The position numbers and the translations under genes were made by a program. Below, one piece after another: positions 22,791 to 33,611 of a stretch of 64,000 nt of DNA. Source of the stretch: Venturia oleaginea (Eukaryota > Ascomycota > Dothideomycetes > Venturiales > Venturiaceae); assembly GCA_013176395.1 (NCBI GenBank), contig JABMLP010000005.1, positions 1,860,001-1,924,000 of the forward strand. Reading direction: 5' to 3'. Below the pieces are notes generated by a model. It was not told the origin of the DNA. It saw nothing but the letters and a program-made list of their open reading frames with translations, and did no database searches. How positions within the stretch are numbered: the first letter of the stretch is position 1; each line of letters begins with the position of its first letter.

Positions 22791-23405
22791 CTATGGTATG
22801 AGGGGAAATAAACGTTAATTGGCACCCTGGTAGCCACCCTTGCAGTGATCAATGCGGTAATCTAAATGAAGTTGTTATTCTGCTTATTCAGCGTATTCTT
22901 GGTGTAAGTTATCAGTGTCGTTGACGTAACCACTTTGAGGTCACCTTTGATGCTACCTTTGAGGACATCTTTGAAGCCATTTTGAAGCTGTATACATACG
23001 ATTTTGGAGTCACAATGCGGCTGCGGCATAAGGAGCTTTCACGAGATGAACGGAATGAGGTTCTTACCCTCCCCCTTGCAGCCCTTGCAGCCCTTGCAGC
23101 CCTTGCAGGCTTCAAATGCAAACAAATTCAAGACTTTTTCCAGCAGAAGAAAGGCAAAGAGGTTACTAGTGGTCAGATCCAATGGGCTATTGAACACGGT
23201 CATCCTACGCCGCAGAAAAAGGGACATTGTGGTGCTAAAAGGTTTCTTTCAGAAGAGGACGTTGACTTACGTCAACGACACTGATAACTTACACCAAGAA
23301 TACGCTGAATAAGCAGAATAATAACTTCATTTAGATTACCGCATTGACCACTGCAAGGGTGGCTACCAGGGTGCCAATTAACGTTTATTTTCCCTCATAC
23401 CATAG
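22791..23405 (+). mobile_element. 615-bp Tc1/mariner-like element with 139-bp TIRs and an HTH-only ORF
   Basis: The left arm 22791-22929 and the right arm 23267-23405 are reverse complements over 139 bp with no indels and only a few substitutions. The ends read CTATGGTATGAGGG, and TA flanks both sides (22789-22790, 23406-23407). The 337-bp core encodes only a helix-turn-helix-like N-terminal piece of a transposase. It looks like a nonautonomous derivative mobilised in trans; the near-identity of the arms suggests it is young. Confidence 0.85.
22982..23284 (+). CDS. HTH remnant of a Tc1/mariner transposase inside the 615-bp element
   Basis: A 100-codon ORF; the better start may be the internal ATG at 23015 (MRLRHKELSRDERNE). 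It shows the opening HTH region of a mariner-type transposase (LSRDERNEVLTL, KCKQIQDFF, VTSGQIQWAIEHGHPTPQK) and then runs into the right TIR, where it stops. A 9-bp tandem repeat (CTTGCAGCC units, about 23075-23110) adds an LAALAALAAL stretch within the first helix region. No DDE domain follows. Expression and function are unknown; it is most likely a leftover. Confidence 0.55.
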   Translation: MKLYTYDFGVTMRLRHKELSRDERNEVLTLPLAALAALAALAGFKCKQIQDFFQQKKGKEVTSGQIQWAIEHGHPTPQKKGHCGAKRFLSEEDVDLRQRH

Positions 23406-23598
23406 TACCGTAGGAGAAGCCGAAGGTTGTCGGTTCGACTTTTGGTCTAGGCCCTTGATATCCGTGCGTAAGGCTGAAAATTGCTTGTCGCAGTCGCGTT
23501 CGTCAATTCCATGAATCGGAGAGATTCCGAGAAAGCCTCTGCTGGGAATGGGCTAACAACCTGGAACGTTGTTAGGGTGACCAGCTACTTACTAGACG

Positions 23599-23817
23599 TA
23601 CTGTGGTCGGATGGGTATTAAACGCAGGTGGCTCCGAACACCACTCTGATTTCGACTCACCAACAATGAGAATAATTTTCATTTTTTAGGTTCGTTGTAA
23701 AGAAGAAAACTAGTCTGATAAGACTCGATTAAGAGAGAAAAGATTAATCTAGAGACCATGAGTTGTAGTGCACACGATCGGGATCCACCTACATTGATAC
23801 CCGTCCAACCACAGTGC
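23599..23817. repeat. MITE-like inverted-repeat element B (about 220 bp)
   Basis: The arm near 23599-23634 (ACTGTGGTCGGATGGGTATTA, then CAGGTGG) is matched by the reverse complement near 23783-23817 (ACTGTGGTTGGACGGGTATCA, then GTAGGTGG). It shares the ACTGTGGTC-GATG arm with element A at 22329-22458. The interior has no ORF with features. Boundaries are approximate. Confidence 0.5.
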
Positions 23818-25094
23818 TTTGCAAAGTCCACTGTTACCGGGCTGAGAGGTGTGAGCAAGGACTTTCTTCTTCGTGATTTGGGTGGCAACTCATGATGGTC
23901 GTCCCAATTCCAGTAATCTGACGTGCCTTTGAAACTGTCTATTCATGAAAACAAGAACACGTCAAGAAAAGCATGTAGCCTCGAATCCCAACTCTTGAGA
24001 TGACGAGTCGCAATTCGCCCAAGACAAATGGCTTTGCTTCCATTCTGGAAAAGGAAATTGGCAATTGCTTTCTGGAGAGAGCCACGCAAGCTACAACAAA
24101 TGAACAAATTCCCAGGTCTACTGTGTACTTACTACCTAGACTAGCTTTCAACCCAATTTCGCCCGAAAAGCCGGGCAGCACGCTTGACGCGCGCAATTGG
24201 TCATCGGCTTATTCCGATTTGACTGTGACGGTGGCATTGGAGTGGGTCGTAGTGGTGATGTATGGGATGCTAGGGAAGGATTCTCTCCCTGGGATAATCA
24301 CTTGAAAGCTGTTTCGGTGGGGGTGAAGATAATGTGATGAGTCTGAGAATGTTTGAAATAGGGCGATGATGCTGCAAATTCCGCGATAGGAAATTCATCG
24401 GGCGTATTTCTGGTCCATGCACACGTAGAATCAAGAATAGCTACGAGCCTAGGTCTACCTAAGAAGAACATCTTTTCGGTATAATAACCCAAGACCTCGC
24501 TGTCTCAAACATTCTCGGACGCACAATAAACATTCCGGTGGGAGCCAAAGGTGATGTCCAATGGACTGATGAGCAGCCCTTGCACCCCCATCTTTGCTAG
24601 TTCAGAACCACGACGTCAATCATCATGGCTTTCACCTGCGAGATGGTCATGTTTGATCTGCGGAACGTGGGAGTGAGAAGGAAGAGTCCTGATTGAGCCG
24701 TAGCAATTTGACTTTCCGCTAAGGTTCTTCATCACGCATGAGGGTGTGAGATATCTCGCTATCATGCGGGGATGTGGAAAGAAAGCCTATTTACGTGCTT
24801 CTGTATGTAAGCCAGATCCGAGAACGTCGCGAGGTTTGATCGCTCTTGAAAACCGAAGGCCGGTGGAAATACGCTTTCTCACTCTGGAAATTGAAAAGAG
24901 CTTGGAGATTTTGAAGGCTGGTACTGGCTGGGACTTGACGGAAGCGAAACGAAACGAAACGAAAAGAAACGAATGAGGCGATAAACAATTCATTCGTCCA
25001 GAGGGTATATTCCTACGTCCATCCTACTTTCAAAGAGTTTGCACCAATATCCGTCTGACCTTTTGCAAAATTCCATCGAGCGTCGCACTTACTC
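23818..25094. other. Intergenic, no supported gene
   Basis: About 1.3 kb of short unrelated ORFs. A small CGAAA-type microsatellite (GAAACGAAACGAAACG) lies at about 24944-24975. No transposon ends were recognised. Confidence 0.4.
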
Positions 25095-26515
25095 ATGATC
25101 AAAAAACGTTTCGAGATTCCTATCGAGCCCGTGTCTACGCAGGACTCTAGGTCTATCGCGATAGTTTGCGCTGTCTTCCTGGGTATCGCGTGGATCACGG
25201 TTGCTTTGCGACTATGGACAAGAGCAAGGATCGTGCGGGCCTTTGGGTGGGACGATGGATGGATGCTGGTGTCAATTGTGAGTTGCTGTCTAAAATTGTT
25301 GACTGATCCGTGTCATTTTGCTGATTATCAATTTGCACAGCTTTTTTTCACGGTGCTCTGTGCCTCAGCGTCGACGCTTACATATTTGATAATGGAAAAA
25401 TCTTTTCTTCCTGAGCATTTGATGTCACATTCAATTCATGTAAGCATCATCACTTATCTGGTGTGAAATTTAGTCTAACCATTTAGCTTCTCCTCGTCGC
25501 CGAAGTTTTCTACATTCTAACTATGATGGCCTTGAAAGCAGCACTCGCTTTGTTCTTTCTACGAATTATTGTTGAGCCGTGGCAAAGACGAGTAGTCTGC
25601 TTCAATTTGATAGCATCAACGGTGTTTGGCATCGGCTGCTTTTTCTACGCTGTATTCCAGTGCGGCACACCACATGACACGGCGTTCTGGGTTCGAAAAC
25701 TGTCTGGCGAATGCGCTGGAACAGCATCGATATTGGGACTGGGCTATACCCATGCACTTATCAATGCTCTGACCGATCTTAGCTTTGTGGCACTGACTTT
25801 CCCGATGCTGAACAAGGTTCCAATCAACCATCGAGAAAAGATCATCGTTGGCGGTATCTTCTTCCTCGCATGTGTGTAGGTCTACTGTATGATTTGATAT
25901 CTAAGGTTATGTACGCTGACTAAGGATACAGTGGATCCATAGCCTCTTTCATTAGATTGCCGTACGTCAAGGCTCTCGTTGTGGCCGATTCGTCCTTCTT
26001 TAGTAAGTAGTTTGACCCACTGCTGTGACATCGAAAACTCTAACATTTTCTTCCAAGAAAAGCTCCTCTGGCTTGCGATCTGGTCAACCGCGGAACCTGG
26101 TATGGGCATAATAGCAGCCTCGCTCGCCACGCTGCGTCCACTCCTCCGACGATTAGAATCACAGCTGAGCTGTTACGCATCCCCTTCTCCATCGCCATCA
26201 GGTTCCTATTCAAACGAGTCAGAAGAAAGCTTAGCGCCAAAACCAGAACAACGAAGTCAGTCCCAATCACAGGGTAGATCTCAACCCAGAACCAGAAACA
26301 GATTAAAGAAATTTCCAAAGGAGAAGATGAATGACGGATTCCATACAGCAACCAGCACTGTGCCGAGCTCAACCATAGACAGCATATACCAAGAAAGCGC
26401 ACTCCATTTTCAAGAGCAAGTACAGATTGAACGACCATGGCCACCATACCAGTATGACGAAAGAAGATCTCCGTCAAGACCAAGTCAGCGACGACAGCAA
26501 CGCTATCAAAATTAA
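25095..26515 (+). CDS. PTH11-like fungal rhodopsin-domain membrane protein
   Basis: Exons 25095-25277, 25341-25439, 25487-25875, 25932-26002 and 26058-26515 give 399 aa in frame. Seven hydrophobic segments and the hallmarks of the fungal rhodopsin/SAT4 family are visible: RARIVRAFGWDDGWML after helix one, a long helix with MALKAALALFFLRI, and DLAIWS-type WLAIWSTAEPGMGI near the last helix. These proteins resemble PTH11, a plasma-membrane receptor candidate in Magnaporthe; a ligand cannot be inferred. The tail from about residue 300 is Ser/Gln/Arg-rich and disordered. The reading frame closes at 26515, but similar low-complexity coding-like sequence continues in other frames to 27004, so the C-terminus may be misread or decayed. 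Confidence 0.75.
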
Positions 26516-28117
26516 CGCCAATTCTCACAACCACAACGAGACGCACAACCTAACGTCTCACAGCAACAGAGCGTCCACCCCATTCAAGCCAAAATCTTCA
26601 ACGAAAGAACGAAGAACAATACCGCTTCGGCCAACTACCGTCCAACACCCACCTCTGGCCACATCCTCGTCAGCGGCAAAACAACAACAGAGCAACGCAT
26701 CGTCATCAAAACGATCTGTTTCGCTATGGACGGCAGAAACGCTCCAATCAAAGCTCCACTGAAGCGTCAGCGAGTTCAGATTTGGAGTAGCAAAGGAGAT
26801 GAGCGGCAGGCCACTGCTGAGTCAAAGAATGAGACGGTGGTGGAAGGAGAAAAAGAGGGAAAGGGAGAAGGCGAGAAAGTCGGTGGCAGCAAGAACTCGC
26901 TGGATAGGTTTGAGAGCGATACTGATGGAGAGAGTAGTGTCGATCCTAAGGGCATGCCTGGAAGAGGGAGACATAGTCGCGTGAGATTTCGTCCTGAGAT
27001 CTAAGACAGCGCTTTGATTCACTTTATTAACGAACTCATGAGTAGAATATTAGATGGACCTAGATATATTCTTTAGTTTTATGATTGTAATTAGATAACA
27101 TTGTGCGAGACAAACTTACATCCATCCGTCCCTTCCAGCTTCCCTAAATGTTTTCGTACCCCATACCTTCTGCTTCCATTTCCCGAACGTCCCTCCACAC
27201 CCCCTATTACCATCAATATGTGATCCGGCAGGCCCAAATAGCGCGAACTATAATATTGTCCTTACCCGGGGCCGAAAGAGTAGGACGGTATCCTTTCGTA
27301 AAAGCTACGTACGGGGATAGAAAGTGCACCGTTGAGGTAACAAGTATTTGGAACTGTTGACCAGTCGCCACCACCTAAGAAGTAGGTTACAGGTTTTCGT
27401 CTACCAAGATGTAAAGGAGTCCGTGTATTTATTACGGGGAACTCGTTTCTCAACACAGTTGATTATGTCAAGACCTTCTTGACACCCGTGTTCTCTTGTT
27501 CTGGTCCGCGAGTTTGGGGTAAGGGCAATATCAGTCTGGAAGTACTTACCTTAAGTACCTTCCCTTGCTCAGGTTCTTTGGAGGCTCACTAGATCCTAGC
27601 CGTCCGATGTATCTCCCAATTCAATTGTCGTCTAACCGATTTGATCCTCAGATCAATCCTGAACGCTTGTCGGTTAGTATGAAGGTTGGGGGTGGGCTTG
27701 CTTCGTATGCATATGACTTGCGCTTGATTGTATCTAAGTAAAAGGTCGTTACTGTAGTAGGTTGAAGAAGCTCCTATGTGAGAAACATAACGTGAGATAA
27801 CCACACCGAGATAAAGGAAAGTCTGCCCAACATCCTCCATATATACCCTTCTGGTTCTGGGTGCCAAGGTGCATTCCCACACCTCTTGGCTCTTCCCACA
27901 CTGTGGGCAGCCAAGTGCTGTGGGAACTGTGGGAATATCACGTGACTCCTGCACGTACTATTCTCTCTTAGGACTGACCTAGTTGCACCAGTCCCCGCTT
28001 GTGCGCCCAAAGGATTCCACTCCACATCAGTCCTAACAACAACTTCTTGTTATCCAACCATCCTCTGCAAGTCCCGCTGTCCCTGCTCTTCGGTCTTGAG
28101 GTGATCTGTAACACCAA
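26516..28117. other. Intergenic, including possible displaced tail of the PTH11-like gene
   Basis: 26427-26762 and 26726-27004 are open in successive frames and encode hydrophilic Ser/Lys/Glu-rich sequence ending RGRHSRVRFRPEI. They could be extra C-terminal exons or a frameshifted tail. From 27005 to 28117 there is no gene; an 18-bp imperfect inverted repeat lies at 27874-27926. Confidence 0.35.
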
Positions 28118-29902
28118 CCCGTCAGATCACCCAACCGGTCAAAATTTGCCAAGACCCCAACTACTCTTCTTCTTCTACTTTGTCTCAACAACGTAATGAG
28201 CTACTACTCCAACACGAAGGGAGAATTCAGCTTGCAATCCAAGCTTTGAATACCGGCAAACTCCGAAGCCAACGGGCTGCTGCGAGCGCCTTCAACGTTA
28301 AACAACAAACCCTCTCCGATCGCGTCAGAGGAGTCCCATTTATCCTCGAAAGACCCAAATGGTCGGAAACTTACCCTTACCGAAGAGCATACGCTTGTCC
28401 GATATATCCTCGGCTTCGATTCGCGAGGATTTGCGCCCCGGCTGTGTGAGGTGGCAGATATGGCGGATAAACTGTTGGGTATACGCGGTGGAGAGCCAGT
28501 AGGCAAAAAGTGGGCTGAGAGGTTCGTAAAGCGCTCAGATGAGCTCAAGACAGCCTTCAATCGAGCCAAGGATAGGCAGAGGATACTACAGGAAGATCCA
28601 GAGATTATTGGCACGTGGTTCAAGCTCGTTGCAGGCACCAAGGCAAAGTACGGCATCCACGACGAGGATACGCACAACTTTGACGAGATTGGCTTCCAGA
28701 TGGGTATTATTGGGTCAATGAAGGTCGTTACAGCCTCTGAGAGATGTACAAGGCCTGAACTCATTCAGCCGGGCGATCGCGAATGGGTTACGGTTATTCA
28801 GAGCATTTGCGCAGCTGGGTATGCGACCCCGCCATTCATTATCTACAAAGGACTAGTTCACATCTCTACGTGGTATGAGGAGGCAGATATACCGCGCAAT
28901 TGGAAGCTTTCAGTCTCTGAGAACGGCTGGACAAACAACGCGCTGGGTCTTGGGTGGTTGAAGCACTTTGACGCGCATACAAAGGCGCGGCAGGTGGGAG
29001 TGTATAGGCTGCTTATTTTGGACGACCATGAGAGCCATCTCAGCCAGGATTTCAAGGACTACTGCCTCGAAAACAAGATTATAACCCTCTGCATGCCATC
29101 GCACTCGTCGCATATACTCCAGCCCCTTGACGTGGTCTGCTTCTCGCCGTTAAAGCGCAAGTACTCCCAACGCGTCCGGGACTTGGCACGCCGACGCGTC
29201 TACCATATCAACAAGGAAGGCTTTCTCCCTGCCTTTAAAGACGCGTTTTTCGACGTATTTACAAAAGAGAACTGTCAAAAGGCCTTTGAGGCAGTAGAGC
29301 TGGTCCCTATCGACGCGCAGGTGGTGTTGGATCGCCTTGAAGTACGGCTACGTAGCCGTGGCAGTCAAAGACTCCAAGCAATACTCATGAATTTGGATCC
29401 CAATCCAAGCTCGTAAGCGACTCTTTTACTCGGTCACCAGTTACTGCGCAGGCTGGCTTTTCCCAGCTTGTCAAGGGCGCTGAATTGATGCTGCACCAAA
29501 ACGCTCTACTTGTTGCGCGCAACCGCGAGCTTGAAGAGCAATTGGCAGTAATGATGAAGCGAAAATCGCGCAAAAGGAATTGGATACAGCAAGGTGGTAC
29601 TATAGAGTATGGGACTGCAGCAGCGCAGGTAGCTGCAGAGGCGTCTGTAGCGCCTCAGGGATCGAAGAAGGCTCGTGGTAGTGTTGATCAAGAAACAGCC
29701 CGACCAACTCAACTGCGCTGTGGGAACTGCGGCGCAACTGGGCATAATGCGCGAAGTTGTAAAAAAGATATCGAGATATCTTCTGAATCAGATAGCAGCA
29801 CGACGGACTTAGAATCTTTTGTTGATAGCGATGAAATTGAAGAGTCGTAATATAGGATGGTCGTGCCAAGAAATTTTGACGGGTTGGGTGATCGAATACT
29901 TT
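28118..29902 (+). mobile_element. Degraded second copy of the 9.2-kb pogo-like element
   Basis: Nucleotide sequence closely follows the 9187-11033 element through the coding part. The ends have diverged: the right end reads as the complement of AGTATTCGATCACCCAACC, and a related left end (AGATCACCCAACC) starts near 28124. Compared with the intact TIR, an internal segment (CGAACCGCCACACCA) is absent. Clear TA flanks are not seen, so boundaries are approximate. Confidence 0.75.
28180..29850 (+). pseudogene. Pogo-like transposase pseudogene
   Basis: It corresponds to the transposase at 9267-10965. The start codon is TTG in place of ATG (28180-28182). A one-base loss around 28353 breaks the frame between the two DNA-binding HTH regions. 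The DDE part (28451-29350) is open and includes the FDEIGFQMG, LLILDDHESH and LQPLDVVCF blocks. A deletion of about 26 bp near 29350 shifts the frame again; the remaining part carries the CCHC knuckle (CGNCGATGHNARSC) and acidic tail and ends at 29850. At the site of the G-run lesion of the 10.1-kb copy, this copy has GGGAG and is in frame. Confidence 0.87.
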
Positions 29903-29972
29903 ATGTATAAGTTAGTTATTGTTTGTACGTACATCAAAATGTGGACATTCTCGAGTTTTTTAACTCGCTAAC

Positions 29973-30163
29973 TGTCACGGCAGCGATAGGATGTATTGAA
30001 TGAACTAGGGTTCTAAGAACTGAGTGTGATAATAAAATTTACGGTAGAGAGCGAGTTACTACGAGGGCGCGAAGATATCGCGCCTTAGCCACAATGTGGC
30101 TAAGCCGATACGCCCGAGCCATGAAGTAACGTGACGGCAAAGGAGCCATGCCGTGCCGTCACA
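29973..30163. mobile_element. Solo LTR of a retrotransposon (191 bp) with 5-bp target duplication
   Basis: It begins TGTCACGGCA and ends TGCCGTCACA, a perfect 10-bp terminal inverted repeat of the TG...CA form typical of LTRs. It is flanked on both sides by CTAAC (29968-29972 and 30164-30168). There is no internal retrotransposon sequence, so it is the product of LTR-LTR recombination. It contains two near-perfect hairpins, CTTAGCCACA-A-TGTGGCTAAG and GCGCGAAGATATCGCGC. The family (copia or gypsy) cannot be told from the LTR. Confidence 0.85.
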
Positions 30164-30547
30164 CTAACTAAGTAATTCTGGGAGCTCTAACAGCTTCTGG
30201 AACGATTCTATCCGTGTCCCTAACCGGTCAATGTATTACTTTGTATTTGATTCAGTGGAACTGCGGGCGTCACTTAGTCAGTCAGTTAACTAAGTCAAAA
30301 AACGTGAAGAATGTCCTCGTTGATGCACAAGTAACAATAATTTCAAGCTTGCCATGCGTAACCAAAAAAAGTATTGAAGGAATCGTATATACCTATATTA
30401 CTGCCCGCCACAGCATCAATCAGATACCCCGTCTAAAAGCCCGTCGCAAGAAACAAGGGGTATATTACATCCCCTCCCAAAACTCCCGCTAAAAGCTTCT
30501 TAGTATAAACCTCACCTCCATTTTATCCACCAACACAATTCCAAAGT
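30164..30547. other. Intergenic between the solo LTR and the MFS gene
   Basis: No supported gene. A 92-codon plus-strand ORF at 30214-30492 lacks any recognisable feature. Confidence 0.4.
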
Positions 30548-32570
30548 CTAGGATCCACCACCACTAGCAAATGTACTCCTCGCCCTCAACCTCTCCCCAT
30601 AGACCCAAAACAAAAACGGCGCTGGAATCCCAATCCCAATCGCAATGAACCCCAGTAGCGAATTCCCCCACCCATAATCCAATGCCTGATACATGTACGG
30701 CGCAAAAAGCGGGAACCCAAAGCCGGCCAAACTCCTCAGCACAACCGCCGCCGCAACACCACTAGCCGCAAACCGAGCATAAGAATCAACAATATACGTC
30801 TGCATACACTGAAAACAAACGATGCAGCCCGCTGCGAAAATGGCGGCACCGATGTTGGGCATGATCCAGTGGATGTGTGATTGGGCAGACCAGCCGTACC
30901 AGAAGAGACCGATGGGGACGAAGAGGGAGCCGACGAACATTAGGGGCACGCGGAATTCGGGTTTTCCCTGCATGTTGTTTTTGGTTTTTAGGCGGCGGTA
31001 GATGCGGTCCATTATTGGGGCTGTTATTTGGGTGCCGAGGAAGAATCCAATGCCGAGAGAGATGTAGTTTAGACCGCCTGTGCCTATGGATTCGCCGTAG
31101 ACGTTTGTCCACAGGCCGGGGAAGGTGGAGAGGATGAGGTACTTGGGGGTCGTTAGTAATGAATGATTTGTGTTATTGATGGGGCAGAGACTTACCATGA
31201 GGCCGTAGAGATAAGCTTGGTAGAAGGCGATGACTTGGATGATGATTTGTGTGCCCAGTAGCTTGAAAGGTCGGATGAGGGCTGTTTTCAATACTGAAGA
31301 AAGTTTCTTCTCGTCTTCCCATTCAGTGTGTAATGCAGCGTTCCCAGTTTCTTTTCGCAGACGTGCAGACTTCTTAGCAAGAATGGTCGGGGCGTATGTC
31401 TCCTGCAAGAAGAAGAATCCCGACAGCTGGATGAGAGCATCCAAGCAAGTTGTTGACCAAAACACCCACCTCCAAGTCGTGTTCTCGGCTATGAAACCAC
31501 CTGCTATGGGACCGAGCGCAGGACCTAACAAGGGCATCAAACTGTATATCGAGATGGCTTTGCCACGTTCGTCGGCTGTGAAGATGTCGGAAAGAACGCC
31601 TCCTCCTATAGCAAGTGGAGCAGAACCACCTAGGCCAGCAAGGAAACGAAAGGCCATCATTTCACCTTTTGTCTTCGCAAACCCACATCCCAGATTCCAA
31701 GCCAGGTAGAACATGTTGCTTATTTGAATGACCCTGACTCGTCCATAGACTGGCTTGTTAGCTATGAAATCGCTTGAAGACTTGAATGGTGAGACTAACC
31801 TTCCGAGAAGGGCCCCAAAAACAAAGGACCGACCGCATACGCAAGTACAAAAATCGAAAGCACGAGTGAGCTCTCGATTTCCGACGTAATGCCGAGATCT
31901 CGGGTCATTGATGTCAACGCTGGAGCGACCATTGAACTGGAAACTGGCGAGATGAAAGTAAATGAAGAGACGACGATGGTAGCTGCCCATTTACGTCCGC
32001 TGCTCCAATTCTTCGGATTCGTGGGGTCATCTACAAACAAAAGATTAGCAAATATTGTCTTTGGTGTTATTTCATGGACACTTTACCAGGTCCATCCCAC
32101 GTCACGAGATTTGGATCATCCCTTTTTGATTTGATCTTCTCGATCTCAGCAGGAGTCTTTTCAATGAAATCCCGCTCATCCACCACACCTGCGCGCCATT
32201 CCGATTCGGGCTCTCGCAGCTCCCCCGTCTCTTGCGTCTCAAGTTCCGGGTTTTTCTGCTTCTCGAGATTGCCATCAGAACTTGAACGTCTCGAGTCGCT
32301 GTCTGAGTCGCCATGGTGGCTTTGAATTGGACTGTGGGGCGGGCTATAGACGGTGTGGTCATCGAATGCTCTAGACGAGTAAACTCGATGTAGGCTTCCT
32401 GTTCGACTGCGGCCGCGCTTTAACGATCGTGAGTTCGAACGTGATCGGTTCATATTGCTGCGTCGTGGAGATGCTGTTCGAGTGGTTGCGATTGGCTCAA
32501 ATGTTGATCTTGATTCTTCCATGACTATGTTGTTTTGACAGTCATGAAGTGAAGAAGTTCGGGATGGCAC
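30548..32570 (-). CDS. MFS transporter, DHA1-type, with long N-terminal extension
   Basis: Minus-strand exons 32570-32087, 32030-31800, 31749-31196 and 31141-30548 give 620 aa. About 150 residues of Ser/Arg-rich, probably cytoplasmic sequence precede the family block LVTWDGPDDPTNPKNWSSG and twelve membrane helices. Recognisable motifs are FLAGLGGSAPLAIGGGVLSD, GPALGPIAGGFIAE (antiporter motif C) and the final GFGFPLFAPYMYQALDYGWG, typical of fungal polyamine/drug exporters such as the Tpo family. It is paralogous to the 19.8-21.6 kb transporter and in the same orientation. The N-terminal extension could be shorter if an internal Met (for example at 32522) is the true start. Substrate unknown. 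Confidence 0.88.
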
Positions 32571-33611
32571 GGTGGATTGCTAGTCGGTCGACTAATAAGG
32601 GTACCAAGTCTTGGAAAGCAAAGAGTAATTATGATTACAAAGTTGGCAAGTGCTAACGAGGAGAGACGAGATATATACTCGGTACAGGCGACGAAAGAAA
32701 ACTCTTTTCACTCGACAGGGCAGGCATCACCAGTCTTTTTGTATGCTCCTCGGAAGACGGCACCCATTGCAACCTGACGGTCAAGTAGCGCTGATGAGTT
32801 TTGCTAAGTCCGACTGTTAGGGGCAACAGGACGATAATGTCTCCGATGGCCAACGAGTATATCGGAAGCGATACCGTTGCATAGCTTCGGGAGTAGCCAT
32901 GGCCATGAGCCGATATGGGTTAGCGAGGCAAAAAGGTGATGGCTATGGACTTTTACTTGATGGTTGAGATGGTCCAAAAGTTGCTATGTCCGTCCTGATT
33001 GTTGGAAATACCACAAGACTGACACTGATGTTGCATAAGCAAAGCATAGGCCTGCAGGTGCGGGACCTCGCCGCTCACCCGCCCACAGAGACGTCATGGC
33101 ATGCAACATCAGTTCGCACTTCGCAGGTGAGGTTGTTCCTAATCTTGGGGAATCGCCACCAGATTGGCTAATTGCTTTTGCTGTTCGCAGAAGTGGGACT
33201 GCGGGAATGAGAAATCTGCGTTGCCGATCCGCTTGCAATACGCCAAGTCTTCTACCCGATTTCGCCCTCTTGGAGCGTGACCGGCCAAACGTCCTGCTAT
33301 GCTTCTCGCAATCACGCGTTCCACTTTCGCAACCCCGTTGATACACGACTTCACCATGTTGAGAAGACGAATTTCCAGTCTCGCACAAATATCACTCTTC
33401 ACAAAGCTGAACAAGTGACCAAGATTTACATTGCTATCTCATTAGACCTCGCTCGCTCGCTCTGGTACGTATACCAAATGAAACATATCGCTCTCGCCCG
33501 AAATGCTCCCATTATTAGGCACGCTTGTCCCATCATGTACATTGCGCCTGAGTTGAATCGACCCGACCCAAAGTGAATTGACTACTACAGACTCTCTCTC
33601 TTGTGAAACCT
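32571..33611. other. Intergenic, promoter side of the MFS gene
   Basis: Overlapping short ORFs on both strands at 32984-33576 have no domain. No transposon or RNA gene was seen. Confidence 0.4.

Noticed and set aside
23430..23470. GGTTCGA sequence resembling a tRNA T-loop
   Set aside because: No matching acceptor, D or anticodon stems could be drawn around it.
24930..24976. GAAAC repeats as a possible regulatory element
   Set aside because: Simple microsatellite; no gene start or conserved context beside it.
17757..32570. A secondary-metabolite gene cluster, suggested by hydrolase, two MFS transporters and a membrane receptor
   Set aside because: No backbone synthase, tailoring oxidase or dedicated regulator lies within; genes are interleaved with transposons and have ordinary spacing.
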